A stretch of DNA of 64,000 nucleotides. It comes from Endomychus coccineus (lineage: Eukaryota; Arthropoda; Insecta; Coleoptera; Endomychidae). This document shows positions 15,301 through 24,188 of this stretch, in pieces. The notes beneath the pieces are model-generated. The model was not told where the DNA came from. It did not search any database and saw only the letters and a program-made list of their open reading frames with translations. Each line of letters begins with the position of its first letter. Within the stretch, counting starts at the first letter, position 1. A program made the position numbers and the translations under genes. The stretch covers positions 1 through 64,000 of the forward strand of contig OY294072.1 in the NCBI GenBank assembly GCA_958510875.1, given 5' to 3'.

Positions 15301-15326
15301 TTCACTTGCAGGATATTAATTTTCAT
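12321..15326 (-). pseudogene. Family A ORF2 (endonuclease-reverse transcriptase), copy 1, interrupted by TGA
   Basis: Encodes the replication enzyme of the element: an APE-type endonuclease that nicks telomeric DNA and a reverse transcriptase that copies the RNA at the nick. I take the ATG at 15326-15324 as start because it overlaps the ORF1 TGA (ATGA) and is followed at once by the endonuclease motif QVNLNRC. Endonuclease residues seen are E36, GDFN 121-124 and SDH 196-198. RT motifs are APGPD 421-425, catalytic D556 and GVPQGS 611-616. FADD lies at 644-647, beyond an in-frame TGA at 13460-13458 (codon 623). Family B has Trp at that place (TGG), so a TGG to TGA change is likely. The frame stays open to 12321, with a C-terminal CCHC (C922, C925, H934, C939). 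Full length would be 1001 residues. Confidence 0.93.
13458..13460 (-). other. In-frame TGA in RT between GVPQGS and FADD
   Basis: The sense codon is TGA directly after GPLL, where the family B protein has Trp607. The reading frame continues open on both sides, so this is a point nonsense change and not a frameshift. It removes the second half of the RT active site. The same codon is present in copies 2, 3 and 4. Confidence 0.95.
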
Positions 15327-17710
15327 TTTCTGTTTGTATTCGCCCTCGTTGTCGGCCCAGATCGACACTGTCCGCTCCCCGGGTAGTGGTCTGTAGGTCC
15401 CGATCCTTCGCATAATATACATTTCGGTGGGTTTGTGCATTCTTTCTGCCTGTGTCCTGTTCCACCGCATATTCGGCATAAGTCTCTGCGGTTTGGACCA
15501 TTGCATTCTTCCGCCTTGTGTCCGAATCCGTGACAGTTGAAGCATCTTTCTGCTCTTGGCTGCCTCTCCTGTATTTTACATTTCGTCAAGCCAATTTTAA
15601 CTTTGCCTTTTTGTAGCAACACTTTGCTAGCTTCCATAGATACCGCCACTAAAGCTATTCTCAGGTCTGGGCTGTACTCTCGTATCCATCTTACTTCGGA
15701 TGTTTTCAGGTTTTCCGTCGTCATCGTTTGGCTGTCTGATTTTCGCTGTGCTTGGTCCTCCGAGTTTGGGTGGCCTAGGACTGCTTCTATGGCCAGAATA
15801 ATCTCCTCCGGGGTCGTGTCCTCCTCCAGATTTCTGACTTCGATTACTGCTTCGTCTGTCTGTGTACGTCTGACGTAGTTTTCGCCGACAACTTTGCTTA
15901 TGGCGGCTGTGAGCTGCTTCGTGCCTTTTGCTCCTTTCTCCATTTCTACCAGTAGGTTCCCGTTTTTGGTTTTCCGCACTGTGTTAATCTCCTGGAGACC
16001 ATCTTCACTAGCAACCTTAGTTTTTATTGCCCTGAGCGTGTCGGCGTATGACCTGCCTTCTGCCATTTGAACTATAATTTTTTGTGGCCTTCGTCTGACT
16101 CTGGTATCTGGTTTGCGTCCGTTTTTATCCTCTTTAGCTCCTTTCTTGTGAGAAACTGTTATCCAATCGTCCGCCGGATTGTTGTCTTCGTCCTTGTTTT
16201 CCATTTCACCGTGTTCCCTCTGGTTTCCTGTGTACGTGACAATGTCGACGTCCGTATCGGAGAAGGTGTATTCCACCATCTTTTTGCAAGTCGCCCAGGT
16301 TGGCTCTTGACCAATCAGACCTATTCTTGGTATGGCGAGTTTCTTGCACCCGTGTTCAATGAGATGTACTTTCAGCTGTTTTATGCACTCGTATGTGTTC
16401 TCGGCTGTTTGTTTGGCAGTAGAGTCGCCCTTGCAAACGAGATAGTAAATATACCTGGTGCTCTTCTGCATGTTGCCGTTTTTGGTTGGTACCGCTGTTA
16501 TATTCATTAGGTAAGCCACTCCTCCGAGATCAACCTGTTGTGCTAGTAATTCTGTAGCTCCTTGATATCTCTCTTTGAACAGAGCTGATATGCCGCTGCT
16601 CATTTCAAAGTCAGGGGCAACGCAATTGGCCAAAGCGTAATCCATCGGGGCTTTCATGAGGTCTCCCTGTACTTCGGTTACTCTTTCGTAGATTCCGGTT
16701 GGCCACTCCTTTGCTGCCATCTCGCAAAATTTTTGGTATGAGGATCCAGGCTCCATTTCCTGTCTCGAGGCTTCCTTCAATTTTGTCTCGGGTATCTTCG
16801 GTTTCCTTTTTTGATTTTCCAGCTCTCTTAACCTGGTCTCTAACGTGATGGTTTTCTCTGCGTATTCTTTCAGCTTGCTATTCATTTGCGTGGACGCTAT
16901 ACTATACTCCTCCAATTGTTGTTGTTGCCTTCCAATCAGATTTTCGTACTTAGCCTCTGCTTCCCTCCAGTTCGACTCGGTAAGAATTCTCGCTCTTTCG
17001 TCCCGGGTTTGTTTGGTCATTATTGCTCCCTTCTCCCATGCCCGCGTAGTCTTGCGAAGCAAGTCATGAAGCTCGTCCATTCCTTTCTTGAGCTCCACCT
17101 TTGTGTTCGTGTTTGCCTTGGTTATGTCCCGCAGTTGTTCCACTTTCTTCGAAACGCGAGCTAGATGGACTTCCACATTTGCTGTGTCTCCGTGTGAGTC
17201 GGTTCCCTCTGATTCTCTGGTTTCCTTGGCTGCCAGTTTCGTAGGAGGGGCCTTGATAAAGGACTCGTCCGTCGTTGCCCTTTTCCTTTTGGACGTTTCG
17301 GCGTCATGCTTGGAAGGTGCAGGGAAAGGCGCGTACCTGGGCTTTTCGGACGGTTTCGCCTCGACTTCCTTCAAGTGCCTGGGTAGTGAAGGGAGAGATC
17401 CTGTTCTCTCCCTGAATGGACGTTGAATCAGAGAATTGAAGAAGCCTTCTAGGCGTTCCTCCGATTCCCTAGTGGTCGTTAGTTCTTTTCCTATTACGTA
17501 GGGTTCTACGTTCGTTTGCATATCCGTGCCCGTTAAGTCAACCGTGCAGTCTACGCCACCGTCTCGGATTGGTCTCGATTTATCGCTCTCCTCGACTATT
17601 TGCTCTTTGTAGCTTTTTGGAGGTGTTCTGCTCAGCGAGGACCTCCTCACTGACGGGTCTTGCACATCTTCCCAGCTATATTGTTCTTTATCATTGTTTA
17701 GAAATTCCAT
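15323..17710 (-). CDS. Family A ORF1 (gag-like protein with macrodomain and zinc knuckles), copy 1
   Basis: An intact 795-residue ORF1 protein, expected to bind the element RNA and carry it to telomeres. Visible parts in order: a charged N-terminal region (1-180); a probable coiled coil (about 180-305); a stretch at about 338-497 that matches the TARG1/OARD1 macrodomain pattern; a gag-like region (about 540-715); and three zinc knuckles (C723-C736, C745-C758, C764-C782). Macrodomain signs are QGD at 348-350, ALANC at 359-363, YIYYLVCK at 420-427 and PRIG at 461-464. The Lys used by TARG1 has a match at K427, but its catalytic Asp position holds Q468. I chose the ATG at 17710 because family B has a start in the same conserved context. 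The stop overlaps the ORF2 start. Known for the family: knuckles bind nucleic acid. Inferred: ADP-ribose binding. Confidence 0.92.
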   Translation of the reverse strand: MEFLNNDKEQYSWEDVQDPSVRRSSLSRTPPKSYKEQIVEESDKSRPIRDGGVDCTVDLTGTDMQTNVEPYVIGKELTTTRESEERLEGFFNSLIQRPFRERTGSLPSLPRHLKEVEAKPSEKPRYAPFPAPSKHDAETSKRKRATTDESFIKAPPTKLAAKETRESEGTDSHGDTANVEVHLARVSKKVEQLRDITKANTNTKVELKKGMDELHDLLRKTTRAWEKGAIMTKQTRDERARILTESNWREAEAKYENLIGRQQQQLEEYSIASTQMNSKLKEYAEKTITLETRLRELENQKRKPKIPETKLKEASRQEMEPGSSYQKFCEMAAKEWPTGIYERVTEVQGDLMKAPMDYALANCVAPDFEMSSGISALFKERYQGATELLAQQVDLGGVAYLMNITAVPTKNGNMQKSTRYIYYLVCKGDSTAKQTAENTYECIKQLKVHLIEHGCKKLAIPRIGLIGQEPTWATCKKMVEYTFSDTDVDIVTYTGNQREHGEMENKDEDNNPADDWITVSHKKGAKEDKNGRKPDTRVRRRPQKIIVQMAEGRSYADTLRAIKTKVASEDGLQEINTVRKTKNGNLLVEMEKGAKGTKQLTAAISKVVGENYVRRTQTDEAVIEVRNLEEDTTPEEIILAIEAVLGHPNSEDQAQRKSDSQTMTTENLKTSEVRWIREYSPDLRIALVAVSMEASKVLLQKGKVKIGLTKCKIQERQPRAERCFNCHGFGHKAEECNGPNRRDLCRICGGTGHRQKECTNPPKCILCEGSGPTDHYPGSGQCRSGPTTRANTNRK

Positions 17711-17963
17711 GATTGTCCCACGATCAGGGCCGAAGTAAAAATCACCCCCTGGCAGTGCGCCCGTACCAGGGAGAAGGCTATGTACTGCGGAGGACGCCCG
17801 GTTTCCGCAGGTTTTAGCGACTTCGCTGTCGGTTTTTTATAGAGATTCTCTTCTCGCGAGCCGGCCAGTTAAGGCAAGCCCCCCACTTCCAGATGCCACA
17901 GAACACTCCTCTCAGACTCGCCTCTCTGCGGTTCGCGCTGTGGTCCAGATTTACGGTATTAGC

Positions 17964-17986
17964 GGGCGGTAGGCGAGCGACCGCCC
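17964..17986 (-). other. Covarying hairpin in 5' UTR, copy 1
   Basis: Sense GGGCGGU pairs with ACCGCCC around a 9-nt loop. Family B has GGGUGGU/ACCACCC at 61940-61962: both sides changed and pairing is kept, which supports a functional RNA stem. Copy 5 has a one-sided change here (37608) that breaks the pair. Confidence 0.75.
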
Positions 17987-18039
17987 TCGGCTAAGGCCCT
18001 TGGGATGCCAACCCCAAAGTGCTTCTGCAGCACTTTGCC

Positions 18040-18206
18040 CTAGGTTGAGTCGTTCCTTGGTTTCCACTGCTCGCCTTCGACCTGTCCGGCTTGGGAAGCC
18101 CTACCAGGAGTCACTTGCGAGACTCCAGCCGGCATAGCTCTCAGGTTCATTGCAGTTACTTAAGCCCCTCCACCAGCGACAAGGTGTCACGACTCCTAGG
18201 AGGGGG
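18040..18206 (-). ncRNA. Candidate HDV-like ribozyme fold at element 5' end, copy 1
   Basis: Sense-strand helices: P1 pairs the first nucleotides (CCCCUCC, 18206-18200) with GGAGGGG (18171-18165). P2 pairs CUAGGAGUCGU (18199-18189) with ACGACU (18053-18048) and, past a CAA bulge, CCUAG (18044-18040). P3 is CACC/GGUG (18186-18183 with 18174-18171) closing an 8-nt loop UUGUCGCU. The P4 position is filled by a branched stem at 18132-18086. This order and nesting is that of HDV-like ribozymes, which are known at the 5' ends of R2 and other non-LTR elements. Family B keeps P1 by wobble pairs and P2 by a G:C to A:U change. P1 and P3 compete for one base. I could not assign the catalytic C or P1.1 with confidence, so cleavage is a hypothesis. 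Confidence 0.55.
18107..18126 (-). other. GNRA-capped hairpin inside the 5' leader, copy 1
   Basis: Sense GGAGUCUC-GCAA-GUGACUCC forms an 8-bp stem with one U-U mismatch and a GCAA tetraloop. Family B has GGAGUCUC-GAAA-GAGACUCC, a perfect stem with another GNRA loop (62082-62101). An outer stem CCGGCU/AGCCGG (18132-18127 with 18091-18086) encloses it together with a small GGG/CCC hairpin. Confidence 0.7.
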
Positions 18207-18268
18207 CCTAACCTAACCTAACCTAACCTAACCTAACCTAACCTAACCTAACCTAACCTAACCTAACC
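18207..18268. repeat. 62-bp CCTAA tract between copies 1 and 2
   Basis: Twelve CCTAA units plus CC. The tracts between copies 2/3 and 3/4 have exactly this length. That is hard to explain by independent insertions and points to duplication of a whole element-plus-spacer unit. Confidence 0.97.
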
Positions 18269-18469
18269 TTTTTTTTTTTTTTTTTTTTTTTTTTGTTTTT
18301 TTTTTTTTTTTTTTTTGATGGGGAGGAATGCTCATGCACACCAGCTACTCGTTCTTCCTTTCGCTGGTAGTGTGGGACTCCAGCTATCCTGGCCTACCCA
18401 CTAAACCTCCCTCTTACCGGGATGCTCCGGTATCACCTTCCGGTATTCTTCGCAGCAACCCTCCTGTGT

Positions 18470-21400
18470 CTAGTCGATCTCGATTACTCGCTGTCTATTA
18501 CTTTGATCTTCGTTTTTAGTGCGTAGAACTATCTCACAGAATTTCTCCATAGCTTCCCATTTGTCTGAATTTTCTAACATCAGTTTAACGATGTTGTCTG
18601 CTCTCAAGTTTTCTCCCATGGCCGTTCGCAGTTCCTCTCTTTCATTTCTCCATTTATGGCATATCAGCAAGGTGTGTTGTGCGTCGTCCTGTTGTTCTGT
18701 GCAGTATAGACACATTACTGTGTCGCTTTTCTTGATTCTATTCAGATATGTCTGGAAGCATCCATGACCACTGAGCATTTGAGTCAACCAGTATGTACAC
18801 GATCCATGTTTCCTCTGCGTCCACGTGCCTATGTCATTTATTAGCGACCTTGTCCATGCACCTTTTATCGCGCGGCTCCATCTGTCCTGCCATTTTTCCA
18901 TCGTGTGCCTCCTTGCTTCCTTTTTTGCTGTGCTCATGGTCTGTCCTTGTATTTTGGCGTCGTATAGTACTTTTCTTTCCGTGATCATGAGGTCTGCTGG
19001 TATAATAGAAGCCAGTACTTCGATTGCATCCGTGGATACCGTGCGGTATGCTCTCACGATCCTCAGAGCTAAAGTCCTCTGTGAGCTGCGCATTCTGGTG
19101 ACGTTTCTCTCAACAGTTACGGAGTCTGCCCACGCTGGTGCCCCATATAGCAGCTTGGCTTGTGATACACAGGCCAGGAGTCGTCGGCTACCTTCGCCAG
19201 GGCCGCTCATATTCGGCATGATTCTTGCTAATGCTAGCTCGGTTCTCCTAGCTTTGTCAGTAGCGTATAGCACTTGCTGGCTGTGGCGAGGATTTGCCTC
19301 TAGTACAATCCCCAAGTAATTCAGATGTCTTCCGATTTCGATCTCTTGTCCTATGATTGTGATAGTCTCATGGCGGCTTCGTCCGCTCCTTTTAGTGGAG
19401 AGCCAAGCTATTTCTGTTTTTTGTATCGCAAGCTGGAGACCCGCTTCCTCTAGCCACTTGGAGATCATTCGTGCTGCGCTCTCAGCGCATTCCCTCAGTT
19501 CATCCATGCTTCTCCGTTTCACGACCACCCCGAGGTCGTCGGCAAAACCGATAACCTTCGCTCCCTCCGGTAGTCGCAGTCTAAGGACCCCGTCATATGC
19601 GATATTTCATAAGAGAGGTCCTAGTACAGAGCCCTGTGGGACCCCTCCTGTTATCTCCATTTCTACTTTGGTACCTGCGCAATCGTATGTGAGGTGTCTA
19701 TGTTCTAGGTAGCTGCTTATCAATCTTCTGAGATACACTGGAATTTTCCTCCTCTTTAGTTCCTTCAGAACCGTATCCCAAGGTAGGGAGTTAAACGCGT
19801 TACGAACATCTAATGTTATTATAACGCAGTGTTCTCGTTTCCTGAGTGGCCCTGTATTAGCCTCCTTCGCAATATTTTGTACCGCTATAATGGCATCTAT
19901 CGTTGACTTCTTTTTCCTGAACCCGTACTGTGATGAAGATAACCCTCCTGAGTTCTCGATTTCCTTTTCAAGTCTTCCGGCCAAGATTCTCTCGAATAAC
20001 TTGCCTGCTCCATCTAATAGGCAAATCGGTCTGAAGGAGCCGGGGTCCATTTCTGGTTTCCCTGGTTTGGGGATGAGCGCCAGTTTGGCAACCTTCCATC
20101 GCTTCGGAAATAGGCCTTCTTGGAGGCACCTGTTCAGCAAGTCAGTGAATTGTTCCGGGTAGTTCTCAGTTATGATCTTAATGATTTCATTTGGAAGACC
20201 GTCCGGCCCTGGAGCTTTTTTGTTCGGTAACGCGTTTCCGGCTTCCTGTATATCTCTGTTATTCAGTGGGGTAAACTCTCCATTCGTGCCAGTTTCCCTC
20301 AGTTCAGGTGGTTTTTGTTTTGGAAACAACTCTTCGACAACCGCGGATATTCCTCCTGGTACTCGAGCTACTGGGTTGGGGGTTTTTACACCGATTTTTT
20401 TCATCACCAGTTTGTATGGTAGACCCCAAGGATCGACATCTATTTCGTCGCATAACTTCCGCCAGGACCGCTCTTTACTCCTAGTTATCTCTAGTTTTAA
20501 CTGTTTTTTCGTCAATCTATATTGGTTTTCTAGAATGGCAACTTCATCATCCTCACCTACTATTCTTCTGTACCTAATCAATCTTCTTCTGGCATTGTTA
20601 TTCTCGGACCTAGCAGACGCAACTTCCGCACACCACCAGTATGCTTGGCGTCTCTCATTCGGTTCATAGGTTGGTATGGATGCCCTGCAAGCTTTTAGAA
20701 CACTAGTCATGACTGCGTCGGCCATAAGATCTGCATCCTCCTCATTTCGGCAGGAGTTTCTACTCGTCTTCATTACCTCGATCAACTTGGTAACGTTAGC
20801 TTTTTTCGTTTGCCAGCGCATGTATTTCTGTACGATTGGTGTAGCTTCATTCACAGTTTCGATCATGTATTTGACGTAGGCGTGGTCGCTCATGCTGTCT
20901 TCTCCCAGTACGCTCCATGTTTCAAATTTTCTTGAGAGGCTCTCGGTTGCAAACGTAACATCCACTATGGATGTGCTCGCTCCTCGACGGAAAGTGGGTT
21001 CTTCTCCCCGATTGCATAAGTACATGTTTAGGCTCGTTGTTAGTTCCAACAGTGCCTGGCCTCTCCTGTCTGTGTTCAGAGAACCCCATTGTACGGATGA
21101 TGCATTGAAGTCCCCCCCCACAATGCTGCTGCCACCGTGCGCTCTAATGCTACTTTCTAGAACCTCTAACCGTTTCTCGAATTCTTCGAACGGTATGTTC
21201 GGCGAGATCTAGCAACTGAAAAATTTGATTCCTGCTATTTTGGCCCAGACGATGCCTCTTGTGGGGCTATCCCATTTCTCCACCAAGCTCTTCAGTGGTC
21301 CGCGCACTTGTATCGCCACGTCGGCCGCCACGTCCTTCATCCATGCTGTTATTTTCGCAGCATTAGGTTCGCTTATTAGTAACACGTCCGCGGAATGAGC

Positions 21401-21475
21401 TCTGGCCGTGGCTTCAAGGATATCATGTGCGGCTCGACATCTGTTCAGGTTCACTTGCAGGATATTAATTTTCAT
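18470..21475 (-). pseudogene. Family A ORF2, copy 2, two nonsense codons
   Basis: Endonuclease-RT gene with the shared TGA before FADD (19609-19607) and a second stop of its own. At 21211-21209 the sense codon is TAG where copies 1, 3 and 4 have TAC (Tyr89, in the CYISPN segment of the endonuclease). The base change is G to C on the + strand at 21209. The product would end after 88 residues, before the GDFN catalytic motif, so neither endonuclease nor RT can be made. The frame is otherwise open from 21475 to 18470. Confidence 0.93.
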
Positions 21476-23859
21476 TTTCTGTTTGTATTCGCCCTCGTTG
21501 TCGGCCCAGATCGACACTGTCCGCTCCCCGGGTAGTGGTCTGTAGGTCCCGATCCTTCGCATAATATACATTTCGGTGGGTTTGTGCATTCTTTCTGCCT
21601 GTGTCCTGTTCCACCGCATATTCGGCATAAGTCTCTGCGGTTTGGACCATTGCATTCTTCCGCCTTGTGTCCGAATCCGTGACAGTTGAAGCATCTTTCT
21701 GCTCTTGGCTGCCTCTCCTGTATTTTACATTTCGTCAAGCCAATTTTAACTTTGCCTTTTTGTAGCAACACTTTGCTAGCTTCCATAGATACCGCCACTA
21801 AAGCTATTCTCAGGTCTGGGCTGTACTCTCGTATCCATCTTACTTCGGATGTTTTCAGGTTTTCCGTCGTCATCGTTTGGCTGTCTGATTTTCGCTGTGC
21901 TTGGTCCTCCGAGTTTGGGTGGCCTAGGACTGCTTCTATGGCCAGAATAATCTCCTCCGGGGTCGTGTCCTCCTCCAGATTTCTGACTTCGATTACTGCT
22001 TCGTCTGTCTGTGTACGTCTGACGTAGTTTTCGCCGACAACTTTGCTTATGGCGGCTGTGAGCTGCTTCGTGCCTTTTGCTCCTTTCTCCATTTCTACCA
22101 GTAGGTTCCCGTTTTTGGTTTTCCGCACTGTGTTAATCTCCTGGAGACCATCTTCACTAGCAACCTTAGTTTTTATTGCCCTGAGCGTGTCGGCGTATGA
22201 CCTGCCTTCTGCCATTTGAACTATAATTTTTTGTGGCCTTCGTCTGACTCTGGTATCTGGTTTGCGTCCGTTTTTATCCTCTTTAGCTCCTTTCTTGTGA
22301 GAAACTGTTATCCAATCGTCCGCCGGATTGTTGTCTTCGTCCTTGTTTTCCATTTCACCGTGTTCCCTCTGGTTTCCTGTGTACGTGACAATGTCGACGT
22401 CCGTATCGGAGAAGGTGTATTCCACCATCTTTTTGCAAGTCGCCCAGGTTGGCTCTTGACCAATCAGACCTATTCTTGGTATGGCGAGTTTCTTGCACCC
22501 GTGTTCAATGAGATGTACTTTCAGCTGTTTTATGCACTCGTATGTGTTCTCGGCTGTTTGTTTGGCAGTAGAGTCGCCCTTGCAAACGAGATAGTAAATA
22601 TACCTGGTGCTCTTCTGCATGTTGCCGTTTTTGGTTGGTACCGCTGTTATATTCATTAGGTAAGCCACTCCTCCGAGATCAACCTGTTGTGCTAGTAATT
22701 CTGTAGCTCCTTGATATCTCTCTTTGAACAGAGCTGATATGCCGCTGCTCATTTCAAAGTCAGGGGCAACGCAATTGGCCAAAGCGTAATCCATCGGGGC
22801 TTTCATGAGGTCTCCCTGTACTTCGGTTACTCTTTCGTAGATTCCGGTTGGCCACTCCTTTGCTGCCATCTCGCAAAATTTTTGGTATGAGGATCCAGGC
22901 TCCATTTCCTGTCTCGAGGCTTCCTTCAATTTTGTCTCGGGTATCTTCGGTTTCCTTTTTTGATTTTCCAGCTCTCTTAACCTGGTCTCTAACGTGATGG
23001 TTTTCTCTGCGTATTCTTTCAGCTTGCTATTCATTTGCGTGGACGCTATACTATACTCCTCCAATTGTTGTTGTTGCCTTCCAATCAGATTTTCGTACTT
23101 AGCCTCTGCTTCCCTCCAGTTCGACTCGGTAAGAATTCTCGCTCTTTCGTCCCGGGTTTGTTTGGTCATTATTGCTCCCTTCTCCCATGCCCGCGTAGTC
23201 TTGCGAAGCAAGTCATGAAGCTCGTCCATTCCTTTCTTGAGCTCCACCTTTGTGTTCGTGTTTGCCTTGGTTATGTCCCGCAGTTGTTCCACTTTCTTCG
23301 AAACGCGAGCTAGATGGACTTCCACATTTGCTGTGTCTCCGTGTGAGTCGGTTCCCTCTGATTCTCTGGTTTCCTTGGCTGCCAGTTTCGTAGGAGGGGC
23401 CTTGATAAAGGACTCGTCCGTCGTTGCCCTTTTCCTTTTGGACGTTTCGGCGTCATGCTTGGAAGGTGCAGGGAAAGGCGCGTACCTGGGCTTTTCGGAC
23501 GGTTTCGCCTCGACTTCCTTCAAGTGCCTGGGTAGTGAAGGGAGAGATCCTGTTCTCTCCCTGAATGGACGTTGAATCAGAGAATTGAAGAAGCCTTCTA
23601 GGCGTTCCTCCGATTCCCTAGTGGTCGTTAGTTCTTTTCCTATTACGTAGGGTTCTACGTTCGTTTGCATATCCGTGCCCGTTAAGTCAACCGTGCAGTC
23701 TACGCCACCGTCTCGGATTGGTCTCGATTTATCGCTCTCCTCGACTATTTGCTCTTTGTAGCTTTTTGGAGGTGTTCTGCTCAGCGAGGACCTCCTCACT
23801 GACGGGTCTTGCACATCTTCCCAGCTATATTGTTCTTTATCATTGTTTAGAAATTCCAT
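21472..23859 (-). CDS. Family A ORF1, copy 2
   Basis: Intact 795-residue gag-like protein, identical in translation to copy 1: coiled coil, macrodomain-like part (338-497), gag-like region and three zinc knuckles. Its TGA stop overlaps the ORF2 ATG (ATGA). This copy could still supply ORF1 protein even though its ORF2 is dead. Confidence 0.92.
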   Translation of the reverse strand: MEFLNNDKEQYSWEDVQDPSVRRSSLSRTPPKSYKEQIVEESDKSRPIRDGGVDCTVDLTGTDMQTNVEPYVIGKELTTTRESEERLEGFFNSLIQRPFRERTGSLPSLPRHLKEVEAKPSEKPRYAPFPAPSKHDAETSKRKRATTDESFIKAPPTKLAAKETRESEGTDSHGDTANVEVHLARVSKKVEQLRDITKANTNTKVELKKGMDELHDLLRKTTRAWEKGAIMTKQTRDERARILTESNWREAEAKYENLIGRQQQQLEEYSIASTQMNSKLKEYAEKTITLETRLRELENQKRKPKIPETKLKEASRQEMEPGSSYQKFCEMAAKEWPTGIYERVTEVQGDLMKAPMDYALANCVAPDFEMSSGISALFKERYQGATELLAQQVDLGGVAYLMNITAVPTKNGNMQKSTRYIYYLVCKGDSTAKQTAENTYECIKQLKVHLIEHGCKKLAIPRIGLIGQEPTWATCKKMVEYTFSDTDVDIVTYTGNQREHGEMENKDEDNNPADDWITVSHKKGAKEDKNGRKPDTRVRRRPQKIIVQMAEGRSYADTLRAIKTKVASEDGLQEINTVRKTKNGNLLVEMEKGAKGTKQLTAAISKVVGENYVRRTQTDEAVIEVRNLEEDTTPEEIILAIEAVLGHPNSEDQAQRKSDSQTMTTENLKTSEVRWIREYSPDLRIALVAVSMEASKVLLQKGKVKIGLTKCKIQERQPRAERCFNCHGFGHKAEECNGPNRRDLCRICGGTGHRQKECTNPPKCILCEGSGPTDHYPGSGQCRSGPTTRANTNRK

Positions 23860-24188
23860 GATTGTCCCACGATCAGGGCCGAAGTAAAAATCACCCCCTG
23901 GCAGTGCGCCCGTACCAGGGAGAAGGCTATGTACTGCGGAGGACGCCCGGTTTCCGCAGGTTTTAGCGACTTCGCTGTCGGTTTTTTATAGAGATTCTCT
24001 TCTCGCGAGCCGGCCAGTTAAGGCAAGCCCCCCACTTCCAGATGCCACAGAACACTCCTCTCAGACTCGCCTCTCTGCGGTTCGCGCTGTGGTCCAGATT
24101 TACGGTATTAGCGGGCGGTAGGCGAGCGACCGCCCTCGGCTAAGGCCCTTGGGATGCCAACCCCAAAGTGCTTCTGCAGCACTTTGCC

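Larger units (their letters stand above)
12120..18206 (-). mobile_element. Family A telomeric non-LTR retrotransposon, copy 1
   Basis: A 6087-bp element on the minus strand, inserted in telomere repeats. Order in the sense direction: 5' UTR (18206-17711), ORF1 (17710-15323), ORF2 (15326-12321), 3' UTR of about 150 nt, and a poly(A) tract seen here as 26 T, one G, 21 T (12120-12167). The endonuclease/RT architecture, gag zinc knuckles and telomere-repeat target place it with the R1-clade TRAS/SART type of insect elements. The 3' junction reads CCTAACC then T-run, so first-strand synthesis was primed from a CC^TAA nick. ORF2 contains one in-frame stop, so this copy cannot make a complete RT. 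Confidence 0.93.
17711..18206 (-). promoter_or_regulatory. Family A 5' UTR, copy 1 (structured leader)
   Basis: 496 nt between the element 5' end and the ORF1 start. It is rich in self-complementary segments and remains clearly alignable with the family B leader along nearly its whole length, although the proteins have diverged far. It should hold the internal promoter expected of R1-clade elements, but I see no motif that identifies one. Supported substructures are the 5'-terminal pseudoknot (18040-18206) and a 7-bp hairpin at 17964-17986. Confidence 0.8.

Noticed and set aside
15327..15545. N-terminal extension of ORF2 upstream of 15326
   Set aside because: The frame is open by chance over the 3' end of ORF1 (zinc knuckle region). 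The endonuclease domain begins at the ATG that overlaps the ORF1 stop.
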